Source of the DNA: Desulfamplus sp.
GTDB taxonomy: Bacteria > Desulfobacterota > Desulfobacteria > Desulfobacterales > Desulfobacteraceae
NCBI GenBank assembly: GCA_015232555.1
Contig: JADFZJ010000029.1
Location: 1-53,273 of the forward strand
DNA: 53,273 bases
Direction: 5' to 3'
Shown: piece by piece, positions 17,660 to 26,136 of the stretch
Position numbering within the stretch: position 1 is the first letter of the stretch
Layout of the letters: each line of letters begins with the position of its first letter
The notes under the pieces: model-generated
What the model was told of the DNA's origin: nothing
Database searches by the model: none
What the model saw: only the letters and a program-made list of their open reading frames with translations
Position numbers and translations under genes: made by a program

Positions 17660-18826
17660 ATGTTGGATATACTTTTAGCTCTATTTTGCCTTATTTGGGT
17701 AATTGTCGCTCTTAATGTAGTTAGAGAGATTAAATCAATTTCAATTTTTGAGAGCATAATTCCTACAAGAACTATTGTTGCTCCAAAGTTAAGTATTGTT
17801 ATCGCTGCATGCAATGAAGAACTAACAATAAAAGATGCAGTAAATACAATTTCTCAACAAAGCTATCCAGATATTGAGATCATCGTTGTTAATGATCGTT
17901 CAAAGGATAACACAGGTAAAATTATTGACGAACTATCTACCATAGATTCAAGAATAAAGGCTGTTCATGTTGAATCATTACCAAGTGGCTGGCTTGGGAA
18001 GGTTCACGCTCTTCACAAGGGCGTGTCAATTGCTACTGGTGAGTGGATTTTATTTACTGATGCAGATGTTCATTTTCAAGTTACTGCCCTTCAACGAGCT
18101 GTTGACTATTCTATTGAACGAAATCTTGATCACTTAGCAATAGTTCCAAAGATTCTCAATCCCAATAAAAATTTTTGGCTTGATGTGACGCTGATAACTT
18201 CATTAACAACCTTCATCCAAATAGTAAAACCATCGAGTATTGAAAACATAGGCAGCTCTGCATATGCTGGCTCAGGTGGGTTTAACTTGGTTCGTCGTTC
18301 AGCTTTCGATAAAACACTAGGTTTTGAATGGCTCAAAATGGAAGTTATTGATGATGTAGGGCTTGGGCTAATGTTGAAAAGGCAAGGTTGCTCTACATCA
18401 CTCTTGATTTCTAATAGGGACATTTCTGTAGTTTGGTATCACACTTTAAATGAAATGATAAAAGGACTGGAGAAAAATAGTTTTCTTGGTTCTACGCAAG
18501 GTAAACTTTCAAAGCTTTTGGCTTTGCTGTTTTTCTTACTTCTATATATCTCAGCTCCAATATTAGCTTTCTTGTTAGGGGCTGGCTATGCCAAAATTAC
18601 TGGTGTTATAGCATTGCTATTTTTTGCTATATCAGCAATTTATACGGCTAATCGCTTAAAGCTAAATGTTTTTCATCTAATGCTTCGTCCTATAGGGTTA
18701 TTAATTCTTTCCGTAATTCTCTGTCGCTCGGCTTTTAAAAATTTGAAACAAGGAGGAATTTACTGGCGGGGAACCTTCTATTCAATGAAGGAGTTGCTAA
18801 ATGGGCAACGTGTTAAGAAATTTTAA
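17660..18826 (+). CDS. family 2 glycosyltransferase, membrane-anchored
   Basis: 388 aa. An N-terminal transmembrane helix (about 2-22) is followed by a GT-A fold: LSIVIAACNEE, IIVVNDRSKDNTG, GWLGKVHALHKG and the metal-binding DAD at 134-136 (FTDADVHF). EVIDDVGLGLMLKRQG fits the ED-type acceptor motif, and three or more hydrophobic helices end the protein (about 285-360). The layout resembles the HpnB-like/processive GT2 proteins that put sugars on lipid carriers at the inner membrane; the donor and acceptor cannot be told from sequence. It stands alone in the island with 400-500 bp of gene-free DNA on each side, and its ribosome site is weak (TAGGAA). Confidence 0.85.
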   Translation: MLDILLALFCLIWVIVALNVVREIKSISIFESIIPTRTIVAPKLSIVIAACNEELTIKDAVNTISQQSYPDIEIIVVNDRSKDNTGKIIDELSTIDSRIKAVHVESLPSGWLGKVHALHKGVSIATGEWILFTDADVHFQVTALQRAVDYSIERNLDHLAIVPKILNPNKNFWLDVTLITSLTTFIQIVKPSSIENIGSSAYAGSGGFNLVRRSAFDKTLGFEWLKMEVIDDVGLGLMLKRQGCSTSLLISNRDISVVWYHTLNEMIKGLEKNSFLGSTQGKLSKLLALLFFLLLYISAPILAFLLGAGYAKITGVIALLFFAISAIYTANRLKLNVFHLMLRPIGLLILSVILCRSAFKNLKQGGIYWRGTFYSMKELLNGQRVKKF

Positions 18827-19311
18827 TATGTTGAGATGCGGGCATCTAAAAATGAATAACAAGTCGTTGCATCAGCAGTCGCTACTTGGACAGTTTTTAA
18901 GCCTTCGGTAGGATCAGAAGTTGTTTTTAGGGGTTATAATGCTCAATGGAATTAAAATGTACGATAAGAAAATTTGAAGTCTATTAAATAACATTTAACG
19001 ACTTAATAGACACGATTTAAGCCTCCTGATAGCAAATAAGAAAAAACATTAAGAGTTTGGGATAAAACAACAACAACATTTTCCTCACACCTTCCTTCCA
19101 GTATTTCATTATCCATCAAGGTATACCTTGATGACAGTATAGAGAATTAAACCTTATTTTACATTTTAGAGGCATTGTGCAAAAATACCCATTCAGAATT
19201 AAGGTTAATATTAGATGAAACAACGGTAATTGATAATGGTTGCTCATGGGATATTGCATTTCAAGGCTTACCAGCAGACTCATTCACAATATCGAAAAAA
19301 GGAGATTTATT
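18827..19311. other. gene-free stretch between glycosyltransferase and thermonuclease
   Basis: I see no gene. The segment near 18,855-18,900 (ATAACAAGTCGTTGCATC) superficially resembles the left half of an integron attC site, but the paired core boxes do not match the consensus. Around 18,980-19,010 short direct and inverted matches (TCTATTAAATAAC / GACTTAATAGAC) could form a weak hairpin. Confidence 0.35.
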
Positions 19312-19986
19312 ATGAAATTATTTGTCCATCTACTTATATTTTGTTTACTTATTACAGTTCAAGCATCAGCTTTTGAGGGTAAGGTAGTCAAGGTTTCTGA
19401 TGGCGACACTGTGGAGGTGCTTGATTCGAGTAATAAGCTCACAAAGGTTAGATTATACGGTATTGATTGCCCAGAAAAAGCTCAGGACTTCGGGCAGAAG
19501 GCTAAACAATTTGTTTTGGATATGGTTGCAGATAAAACTGTTGAAGTTGAAGCTATCGACACAGATCGTTATGGTCGAACTGTAGGAGTAATCAAAATTA
19601 ATGGCTCTATCCTAAACTCTGAAATATTGAAATCTGGATTAGCTTGGTATTATGCTCAATATTGTAAGAAATCTTTTTGTGGTGAGTGGCAACAAATAGA
19701 ATCTCAAGCAAGGTCAAGTAAGATTGGTTTGTGGTCAATAGCGAATCCTCAGCCCCCTTGGGACTTTAGACATGGAGCTAAAGAATCAAGAGCAAATGGC
19801 AAGACTGATAACATCAAACAAAATAGTTCAATATCTGTTGGTAATTTTCACGGTAATGTGAGCAGTAAGAAATTTCATAGGCAGGGTTGCAAGCATTATG
19901 ATTGTAAATCATGCACTGCAATATTCAGTAGCAGAGATGAAGCTGTAAATGCGGGGTATGAGCCTTGTGGACTCTGTAAACCATAG
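19312..19986 (+). CDS. secreted thermonuclease (SNase-like) with a C-terminal cysteine-rich domain
   Basis: 224 aa from an ATG with an AAAGGAG site at the right distance; the longer in-frame start at 19,240 would bury the signal peptide. Residues 1-20 are a signal peptide ending ASA-F. The SNase domain (about 22-135) carries the three catalytic residues of staphylococcal nuclease: R47 and E55 in RLYGIDCPE and R89 in DRYGR, with matching spacing. The tail (about 175-224) reads FHRQGCKHYDCKSCTAIF ... EPCGLCKP, an Ada-like zinc or cysteine module often joined to these nucleases. It probably degrades DNA or RNA outside the inner membrane. Two small secreted paralogues follow on the same strand. 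Confidence 0.9.
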   Translation: MKLFVHLLIFCLLITVQASAFEGKVVKVSDGDTVEVLDSSNKLTKVRLYGIDCPEKAQDFGQKAKQFVLDMVADKTVEVEAIDTDRYGRTVGVIKINGSILNSEILKSGLAWYYAQYCKKSFCGEWQQIESQARSSKIGLWSIANPQPPWDFRHGAKESRANGKTDNIKQNSSISVGNFHGNVSSKKFHRQGCKHYDCKSCTAIFSSRDEAVNAGYEPCGLCKP

Positions 19987-19998
19987 CAGGTATAATCT

Positions 19999-20304
19999 AT
20001 GCGTTATTTATTAACTATAATTATTGTATTATTAATCTATCCATCTATCATACTGGCTCAGGACAACAAGAATTACTGCAATGATAAACAATCTTGGAAA
20101 GAATGGTCTGAACTCGCAGCAAAGTATCCGCATGATATGGAATTACAAACACTCCATGCAATCAGAATAGGGCTATGCAAAAAAATTGAAGAAAAGACTA
20201 TCTCTTTTGAGACAGCAAAGAAAATTTTTAATCAACTGCATGATTCAGTTATTAAAAATACAGAAACAAAATATAAGATACGTAAAGACAATTCAAAACT
20301 ATGA
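19999..20304 (+). CDS. small secreted protein of unknown family, copy 1 (101 aa)
   Basis: It has a clean signal peptide (about 1-20, IYPSIILA-Q) and a short mature part with two cysteines (NYCNDKQSW..., GLCKK) that could form a disulfide. WxEWxxLAxKYPxDxxLQxLHAxRIGLCKKIEEK is shared with the gene that follows, so the pair arose by tandem duplication. It starts 12 bp after the thermonuclease stop and overlaps the second copy by 4 nt, so all three are probably co-transcribed. I do not recognise the family; a role linked to the secreted nuclease, such as an inhibitor or partner, is only a guess from position. Confidence 0.7.
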   Translation: MRYLLTIIIVLLIYPSIILAQDNKNYCNDKQSWKEWSELAAKYPHDMELQTLHAIRIGLCKKIEEKTISFETAKKIFNQLHDSVIKNTETKYKIRKDNSKL

Positions 20305-20587
20305 AAAAAGTTATTGCCGTTATCATATTTATTCTATTAATTAAAGCATCTTATGTAAAAGCTGATGAGCAAGACAATTATTGCCATGACGTTGAATCAT
20401 GGGCAGAATGGAATGCAATGGTTAAAAAATATCCTGATGATATTCCATTGCAGATTCTACATGCTCTAAGAATAGGGCTGTGCAAGAAAATCGAAGAAAA
20501 AGTATCACATTTGAAGAAGCAAACCAGTTGATGAATGACATGAGTGATAAGTTGATTGAAGAAAGAAAAAAAGAAAAACAACATTAG
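20301..20587 (+). pseudogene. small secreted protein, copy 2, frameshifted
   Basis: Signal peptide (about 1-22) and the same NYCHDVESWAEW ... LRIGLCKKIEEK core as copy 1. The frame then turns into KVSHLKKQTS and stops at 20,531. Adding one A to the A5 run at about 20,499-20,503 restores the homologous end, SITFEEANQLMNDMSDKLIE, to a stop at 20,587, matching TISFETAKKIFNQLHDSVIK of copy 1. So this is a single-base deletion in a homopolymer, either real decay or a sequencing miss. Confidence 0.7.
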
Positions 20588-20828
20588 GAGTTCAACCAGA
20601 TATGATATTTTACCGATTTTGGTCTAATAAGTTGACTTCTTCTTATTTCTTGTTTGTCTTTTGATATAAGAATTATTATTCTTGCTTTCAATTTATTACG
20701 TTTTCTTTTTTGAATATGATTTTGTTCCACTAATGCCCCCTCATCCTTATATTGTTTATGTTTTTAATATAGATAGGCTTTATTTTGATGAAAAAAATAA
20801 ACAAACAAAATAAAAAAATATATGATTT

Positions 20829-21488
20829 TTATCTATGCTCTCTGGAACTCCATAATATCCTTCCTATAATTCGTGTTTTTTCCATATCATTGTCGTTAAG
20901 GTAAATAGGAGCATACGCTCTATTATCACTGCATAGCACTATCCGTCCTGGATGTTTTTCAAGTCTTTTTATAAAAATCGAATCGTCAAAACCAACTGCA
21001 TAAATCTTGCGATTAATAATTTCTTGTTGAGACTTATCAATTAACACTACATCACCATCTCTAATTTCTGGCTCCATGCTGTCGCCAGATACATCCATAG
21101 CCACCATATCACTAACACTACCCTTTAATCTCAGCCACTTTGCAGCAAAAGCAATATAACCGTTCACGTTAGAATTTACATCGAATGAACCACTCCCCGC
21201 AGATAATATTGCACTTACTTTTGGAATATAATCAAACTCTACTTCTGAACATGATGATTTATTTATGAAAGTCTTACCTGTCCCAAACTCAACCCATTCT
21301 GGATTTAAATTGAATTTTCGATATAACTGTAAAATCCATCTATCAGGTATCTTATTATTATTTCTGGCATGAGTTATGGCTGACCTATTGATATTAAGAA
21401 CTTCTGCAAGTTCTGTTTGAGTAGTAATACCAGTGGCAGAAAGAATCCGTTGAAGCAGCTTGTCTATTATATTGCCAGAACCTAACAT
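20829..21488 (-). CDS. phage-type CI/LexA-like repressor (HTH plus S24 peptidase)
   Basis: 219 aa from the ATG at 21,488, which has an AGAGG ribosome site; a longer start 66 nt upstream lacks one. The N-terminal HTH is of the CI-repressor type (TQTELAEVLNINRSAITHARNN). The C-terminal S24 domain has SGDSMEP with nucleophile S137, the general base K174 (IFIKRLEK), and an AG cleavage pair in ILSAGSG (A97-G98). RecA-stimulated self-cleavage upon DNA damage is expected from the family. It is divergent from the serine recombinase with a 205-bp intergenic region, so it probably holds the recombinase promoter off and links excision of the island to the SOS response. Confidence 0.9.
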   Translation of the reverse strand: MLGSGNIIDKLLQRILSATGITTQTELAEVLNINRSAITHARNNNKIPDRWILQLYRKFNLNPEWVEFGTGKTFINKSSCSEVEFDYIPKVSAILSAGSGSFDVNSNVNGYIAFAAKWLRLKGSVSDMVAMDVSGDSMEPEIRDGDVVLIDKSQQEIINRKIYAVGFDDSIFIKRLEKHPGRIVLCSDNRAYAPIYLNDNDMEKTRIIGRILWSSREHR

Positions 21489-21693
21489 ACTAACCTCTGT
21501 GTTATAGTCATAAGTTGATATAAAAAAATCATGTATGATGAAAAAAGTCAACAATAAAAATTAAACCCAATTTTAAACCTCAGATTTGAAGAGCATCTTT
21601 AATTTATGCTCTCATTTTGATATATCCTTTTTAATAAGGTTTTGAGGAAGTATATAACATCGTGAATCATTTATCTATTGAGGATCAACTCTA
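21489..21693. promoter_or_regulatory. divergent control region between repressor and recombinase
   Basis: This 205-bp AT-rich gap must hold the promoters of both genes. Two candidate operators are visible: ATCAT-GT-ATGAT at 21,528-21,539 and GAGCAT-N9-ATGCTC at 21,591-21,611. On the minus strand TTGACT (21,546-21,551) is a reasonable -35 for the repressor. Assignment to the repressor is inference from position. Confidence 0.4.
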
Positions 21694-23337
21694 TTGAATC
21701 TATTGAACAAAGAAAAGAATAAAAAAGCTGGGCTATATATTCGTGTTTCAACCGAGCTTCAAGTTGATAAAGATTCTTTAACAACCCAAGCAGAACGCTT
21801 AAAGACCTACTGTAAACAAACAGGCTATCAAATTGTTAGAATCTATAAAGATGCTGGTTTAAGTGCGAAAAACACAAATCGTCCAGCACTAACTGAATTA
21901 ATGCACGATATTGAGTCTGGACAAATAGACGTTGTATTAGTTACAAAACTTGATAGAATAACACGGTCTATTAGAGATTTATGTCAATTAATGGATTTCT
22001 TTGCCTCTCATCAAGTTCATTTTACATCATTATCTGAGAGTATTGACACTAAAACGGCAATGGGTCGTTTTTTTTATCAACTTTTAGGTCTTTTAGCTCA
22101 ATTAGAAAGAGAGGTTACTGCCGAAAGGGTAGCTACAGATATGCGTCATAGAGCAGAAAAAGGGAAATGGACTGGTGGAGTTGTTCCTTTTGGGTATACC
22201 ACTCAGTCTTTAGCTATAAAAAAAGCTAAACAAAAAGATACAAACCAAAAAGATACTTTTGAACAAGTAGTAAATAATTATCCTGATGCAAAAAAGTTAT
22301 ATATTGACCCCGATGAGGCTGAAACTATTAGATGGATATTTGAGAAATATATTGAAAATAATAGTGTAAGGAAAGTTGCCATACTCTTAAATTCAAAGGG
22401 AATTAAAACTCGACAAGGGGAATTATGGCCACAAACTACGATTCATAGAATTTTAAAATCTCCTATTTATATTGGCAAAACATATTATGGTAAAAGAAAG
22501 ACAGACCCTGTTAGTAATAAACTTGTGAAACAAGAAGAATCCAGTTGGACAATAGTAGAAGCGGAGCATGAGCCCATAATATCAGAGGACGTATTTAACA
22601 AAATACAAGAACTATTATCATCGAATGCACAAAAGCCTACTAAAACTGGAAGAACTTATCTTTTATCAGGTTTATTAAAATGCGGTTTGTGTGGTGGTGG
22701 AATGAATGGTTATACTTTTACCAAAAAAGGAGAGGAGAAATCCTATTCTTATTATAAGTGTTGGAATAAGTTACAAAAAGGAGATGTTGCCTGTAAAGGT
22801 TTAAGTATACCTGCCATTGCATTAGAGAATTTCATTGTTGACCAGTTAAAGCAACTTTCTGAAAATCATGAATTTTTATCTGATAAACAGAAAATCATCA
22901 TTGAGTTAAAAGAAAATTTCAAAAAGCAAGATACAACAAAGGAAGTTCAACAACTGGAAGAAACAATAGTAAGTCTAAAAGCAAAACTAAACAATCTATT
23001 AGATAAATTAGAAGATGGTTTAATAGAAGATGAAGACTTCAAACCAAGATATAAAAAAATCAAATCAGATATTAAGGTCTTGGAAGATGAAAAATGTAAA
23101 ATAATTGGTTTGATTGATAACGAACAAATTGTGATAAATAATCTCAATGCCAGTTTCGAGGAAATAAGTTCTTTTGGAAGTAACTGGGAATTTTTAGACG
23201 ATATTGGAAAGTCAATGAGGATTAAATCTATAGTTAAAAATGTCAGGGTCACTAAGGAAAAAGTTGAGCTTTTTCTCTATCTAGATGTTGTTAATCTGTC
23301 CCGCACGGACAGGGATTCATCGCAGCGACAAGCATAA
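21694..23337 (+). CDS. large serine recombinase (site-specific integrase of the island)
   Basis: 547 aa; TTG start behind GAGG. The resolvase domain has the nucleophile S19 (YIRVSTELQ) and the arginine motif KLDRITRS. The recombinase domain (about 160-300) includes GVVPFGY, and a zinc ribbon shows CGLCGGGM ... CWNK ... ACKG (about 330-370). A coiled-coil region (about 400-470) precedes the C-terminal segment, as in phage and ICE integrases. The last codons and the stop lie in DNA that also codes for ComM on the other strand, so the gene runs across the attachment junction. It should catalyse integration and, with a directionality factor not recognised here, excision. Confidence 0.93.
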   Translation: MNLLNKEKNKKAGLYIRVSTELQVDKDSLTTQAERLKTYCKQTGYQIVRIYKDAGLSAKNTNRPALTELMHDIESGQIDVVLVTKLDRITRSIRDLCQLMDFFASHQVHFTSLSESIDTKTAMGRFFYQLLGLLAQLEREVTAERVATDMRHRAEKGKWTGGVVPFGYTTQSLAIKKAKQKDTNQKDTFEQVVNNYPDAKKLYIDPDEAETIRWIFEKYIENNSVRKVAILLNSKGIKTRQGELWPQTTIHRILKSPIYIGKTYYGKRKTDPVSNKLVKQEESSWTIVEAEHEPIISEDVFNKIQELLSSNAQKPTKTGRTYLLSGLLKCGLCGGGMNGYTFTKKGEEKSYSYYKCWNKLQKGDVACKGLSIPAIALENFIVDQLKQLSENHEFLSDKQKIIIELKENFKKQDTTKEVQQLEETIVSLKAKLNNLLDKLEDGLIEDEDFKPRYKKIKSDIKVLEDEKCKIIGLIDNEQIVINNLNASFEEISSFGSNWEFLDDIGKSMRIKSIVKNVRVTKEKVELFLYLDVVNLSRTDRDSSQRQA

Positions 23338-24370
23338 ATACCGATGGATAGGCGAATTTTGCACCTGCTCTTGAAATTCTGACCACTCCATCTTCCATTG
23401 GCTGGCGAAGAACCTCAAGCACATTTCTCTTAAACTCTGGCAGCTCATCTAAAAAGAGAAGCCCGTTGTGTGCAAGGCTCACCTCCCCTGGTTCTGGTCT
23501 TGCTCCTCCTCCAACAAGCCCGGGGGCAGAGATTGTGTGATGAGGGGCACGAAACGGTCTTTGAGTTACTAAAGGCATCTGCTCTTTTAACAGCCCTGCA
23601 ACTGAATATACTTGAGTTGTTTCAAGAGACTCCTCAAACGATAAAGGGGGCAAAATAGATGCAACCCGTTTGGCAAGCATGGTTTTGCCTGAACCAGGAG
23701 GACCTGACATGCAGAGATTATGACCTCCAGCAGCAGCAATTTCAAGTGCCCGTTTGGCATGATTTTGACCCGCAACATCGCAGTAATCAAGATCAGACAG
23801 TCCAAAATTCTCCTGTCCAAGCAGATCATCAAGATTGCCAGAAAACGGCTCGATTTTTCGCATTCCAGTGAAAAAATCGACCACCTGACGTAATGTTTCA
23901 ACTGGAAGAATCTCAATCTCTTTTACCATTGAAGCCTCTCCACGATTTTCCATAGGCACAAGAAAACCGCGTGCTCCATTTTTTTTGGCACACAGAACAG
24001 CAGGCAGAACCCCGTTCACAGGTTTTATCCTGCCGTCAAGCGATAGTTCTCCCATCATAAAGTAACCGTTAAAGCGGTCTTGAGGCACGATTGCAGATGC
24101 AGACAAAATCGCCATTGCAACAGGCAGATCAAAGCAGGTACCCTCTTTTTTAACATCAGCAGGGGCAAGATTTACTGTGATTCTGTCCATTGGAAAGGCA
24201 TAACCTGAGTTTTTGATAGCAGTTTTGACCCGCTCACGGCTCTCTTTAACAGCAATTTCAGGAAGACCAACAATATTAAACACAGGAAGACCTAATGATA
24301 CATCAACCTCAACTTCCACAACATAGCCTGCTATTCCAGCGACTGCACTGCAATTAATCCTTGCTAACAA
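23291..24370 (-). pseudogene. comM: comM/yifB, 5' part only, cut by island insertion
   Basis: 359 codons of a Mg-chelatase-like AAA+ protein (ComM, normally about 500 aa; a hexameric helicase aiding branch migration in natural transformation). It begins at a TTG with an AAGGAGGA site. The N-terminal LonC-like domain is present ([13 protein letters not shown]), Walker A is GPPGSGKT, and LFLDELPEF marks Walker B. The protein then stops four residues after the strictly conserved MNPCPCG, exactly where the serine recombinase gene runs in from the other side. The missing C-terminal third (sensor and arginine motifs) should lie beyond the left end of the island, outside the window. So ComM is inactive here while the island stays integrated. 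Confidence 0.9.
23297..23335. other. attachment site (right junction) of the island in comM
   Basis: Homology to comM continues down to the codons for NPCPCG (23,300-23,317) and ends at about 23,299. The recombinase stop codon at 23,335-23,337 lies inside comM sequence. The crossover therefore falls near 23,297-23,320. No second copy of this core (for example GACAGGGATTCAT) is found elsewhere in the window, so the left junction is outside. Confidence 0.65.
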
Positions 24371-24411
24371 AAGCGATCCTCCTTATTTATGAAGGTTAAA
24401 TTTATATTAAG

Positions 24412-24440
24412 GTAGAGACGCATGTCCATCAAGTCTCTAC
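24412..24440. repeat. dispersed palindrome, GTAGAGAC...GTCTCTAC
   Basis: GTAGAGAC (24,412-24,419) is inverted at 24,433-24,440. A related unit lies at 31,135-31,162 (GTAGA ... TCTCTAC). Both resemble the family of short 'GTAGGGGCG' hairpins that are scattered in intergenic DNA of many bacteria. It sits between comM and lpxC and could also act as a terminator-like structure. Confidence 0.5.
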
Positions 24441-24553
24441 GGTATTTCTTATTATTAGCGGTTTTTTATGTTATCTGTCCATTTTTACACTGTTTTACTA
24501 TCATTACAGTTTGATAAAAACTATAATTGAAGTAAAGAAAATTCTCAATTCTT

Positions 24554-24582
24554 TTGATTTCATTACTATAATTCGCTATAGA
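24554..24582 (+). promoter_or_regulatory. candidate sigma-70 promoter for lpxC
   Basis: TTGATT (24,554-24,559) and TATAGA (24,577-24,582) are 17 bp apart, about 48 bp before the lpxC start. The match to consensus is moderate (4 of 6 in each box). Confidence 0.35.
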
Positions 24583-24629
24583 TGAAAAAAACAAATTAAA
24601 TCAGCTTGATTAAATATGGAGTAATATGG

Positions 24630-25526
24630 ATGGAAAAATATTATCCACAACAGACCATTGAACGAGCAGTCTCATGTGCTGGTATTGGAGTTCACTCGGG
24701 AAAAGAGACAAGCATTACTATAAAACCCGCACCGGAAAATCATGGCATAAGGTTCAGACGGATCGATCTTCCAGGAACATCTGATATTCCTGCTCTTTTC
24801 AATATGGTGGTTGATACAAGCCTTGCCACTGTAATTGGCAGTCAAGGTGCTATTGTCTCCACAATTGAACATCTTATGGCTTCATTTACAGGGCTTGCCA
24901 TTGATAACGCATTGGTGGAGATTAACGGTTATGAGATGCCGATTATGGACGGAAGTGCTCGTGAGTTTGCAAAGATTCTTAATCAGGCTGGTATTCTTCA
25001 ACAGAAGAGACCAAGATGGTTTTTTGTGGTCACAGAACCTATAACTATTCAAGACAATGACAAATATGTTACTGTAACTCCCCACTCCCACTTTAAAATA
25101 TCCTGCTCCATACAATTTTCCAATCCTGTAATTGGCAATCAAGAACTCTCATTTGATCTATCACCTGAAAATTTTACCAAAGATATCTGCGGTGCCAGAA
25201 CATTCGGATTTGTTCAAGACCTTCAATACCTTAAAATGTTCAGCCTTGGCAGGGGTGGAAGCCTTGATAATGCAATTGTAATTGACAACAACAAGATTTT
25301 AAACGAGAGCGGGCTTCGTTATCCTGATGAGTTTGTCAGGCACAAGCTGCTTGACTGTCTTGGCGATTTTGCTCTGCTTGGTATGCCTATTTTGGGGCAT
25401 ATAAAAACGCATAAATCAGGACATGAGTTAAATCACAAGTTTATAAATAAATTTTTATCTCAAAAAGAGTCATGGGAGACAAGACCTGTTGAAATTAACA
25501 AAACAGTGGAGATGGAGAGAAATTGA
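24630..25526 (+). CDS. lpxC: UDP-3-O-acyl-N-acetylglucosamine deacetylase
   Basis: 298 aa, the usual LpxC length. The ATG at 24,630 has a GGAG site 8 nt upstream; a TTG eight codons earlier is less likely. LpxC removes the acetyl group in the committed step of lipid A synthesis in the cytoplasm. The zinc ligands are H81 (STIEHLMASF), H238 and D242 (HKLLDCLGD); GARTFGF, GGSLDNAIV and the late SGHELNHKF histidine motif are all present. Its stop overlaps the start of the DUF4390 gene by 4 nt. The gene shows that the organism makes a lipopolysaccharide outer membrane. Confidence 0.97.
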   Translation: MEKYYPQQTIERAVSCAGIGVHSGKETSITIKPAPENHGIRFRRIDLPGTSDIPALFNMVVDTSLATVIGSQGAIVSTIEHLMASFTGLAIDNALVEINGYEMPIMDGSAREFAKILNQAGILQQKRPRWFFVVTEPITIQDNDKYVTVTPHSHFKISCSIQFSNPVIGNQELSFDLSPENFTKDICGARTFGFVQDLQYLKMFSLGRGGSLDNAIVIDNNKILNESGLRYPDEFVRHKLLDCLGDFALLGMPILGHIKTHKSGHELNHKFINKFLSQKESWETRPVEINKTVEMERN

Positions 25527-26113
25527 GGCTATTTAAGAGCCATATTATAAGGCAGATTCTATCGTTGCTACTGTGTGTAATATCAATACAGGCAACCGTA
25601 CCGTCATCTGCAATCGCCAGAAGAAGATGTGAGCTTGAAAATATCGTTATTACAAACACACGAGACGATCTGTTAGCATATTTTACTGTAACTGGTGCCT
25701 TTACCGATAAAATGAGCGAGGCTGTGCTCAAAGGTGTTCCTGCCTCATTCGCATTTTTTGTATCTGTCTATCGTAAAAGAGATGCATGGTTTGATAAAAA
25801 GATTGCTGATGTGAGTGTCTCATCTACACTAAAATACAACAGCTTGAAGCAAGATTTCACTGTGATAAGACCATGGAAAAGCGACAAACCTTTTACCACA
25901 ACATCGTTTGAGCAGGCAAAAGAGACTGCTTCCACTATCTATAATCTCAAAATTCTTCCGCTTGAACAGCTTCAAAAAGGTGAACAGTACCAGATACGCA
26001 TCAAGGCAGAGATGAACAAGGCAACGCTTCCTCTATATCTGCATTATGTATTCTTTTTTATATCATACTGGGATTTTGAAACTGAATGGTATTCTATTAA
26101 TATGATATATTAA
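25523..26113 (+). CDS. DUF4390 domain protein
   Basis: 196 aa from a TTG within the lpxC stop (TTGA overlap), so translation is coupled. An N-terminal hydrophobic segment (about 8-28) is a signal or anchor. The DUF4390 pattern is visible: VTGAFTDKMSEAVLKGVPASFAFFVSVYR, then TSTIYNLKILPL, and an end at WDFETEWYSINMIY. Family members sit in the envelope, often next to two-component genes in Desulfobacterota; their molecular role is unknown. Confidence 0.85.
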   Translation: MRLFKSHIIRQILSLLLCVISIQATVPSSAIARRRCELENIVITNTRDDLLAYFTVTGAFTDKMSEAVLKGVPASFAFFVSVYRKRDAWFDKKIADVSVSSTLKYNSLKQDFTVIRPWKSDKPFTTTSFEQAKETASTIYNLKILPLEQLQKGEQYQIRIKAEMNKATLPLYLHYVFFFISYWDFETEWYSINMIY

Positions 26114-26116
26114 TAG
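26094..26116. terminator. hairpin over the end of the DUF4390 gene
   Basis: CTATTAATAT-GAT-ATATTAATAG has exact 10-bp arms and a 3-nt loop, lies across the stop codon, and is placed between two convergent genes. It is AT-only and has no T-run, so it would be a weak terminator. Confidence 0.35.
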
Positions 26117-26136
26117 AGTTGGTAAGCTGGTATTCA

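Noticed and set aside
18855-18950. attC-like (integron cassette) site
   Set aside because: ATAACAAGTCGTTGCATC looks like the left end of many attC sites and GGTTATAATGC like the right end, but neither core box fits RYYYAAC/GTTRRRY and I could not fold the expected L boxes. No integron integrase is in the window.
1-23337. Complete prophage
   Set aside because: A repressor and an integrase are present, but no capsid, tail, terminase, lysis or replication gene was found.
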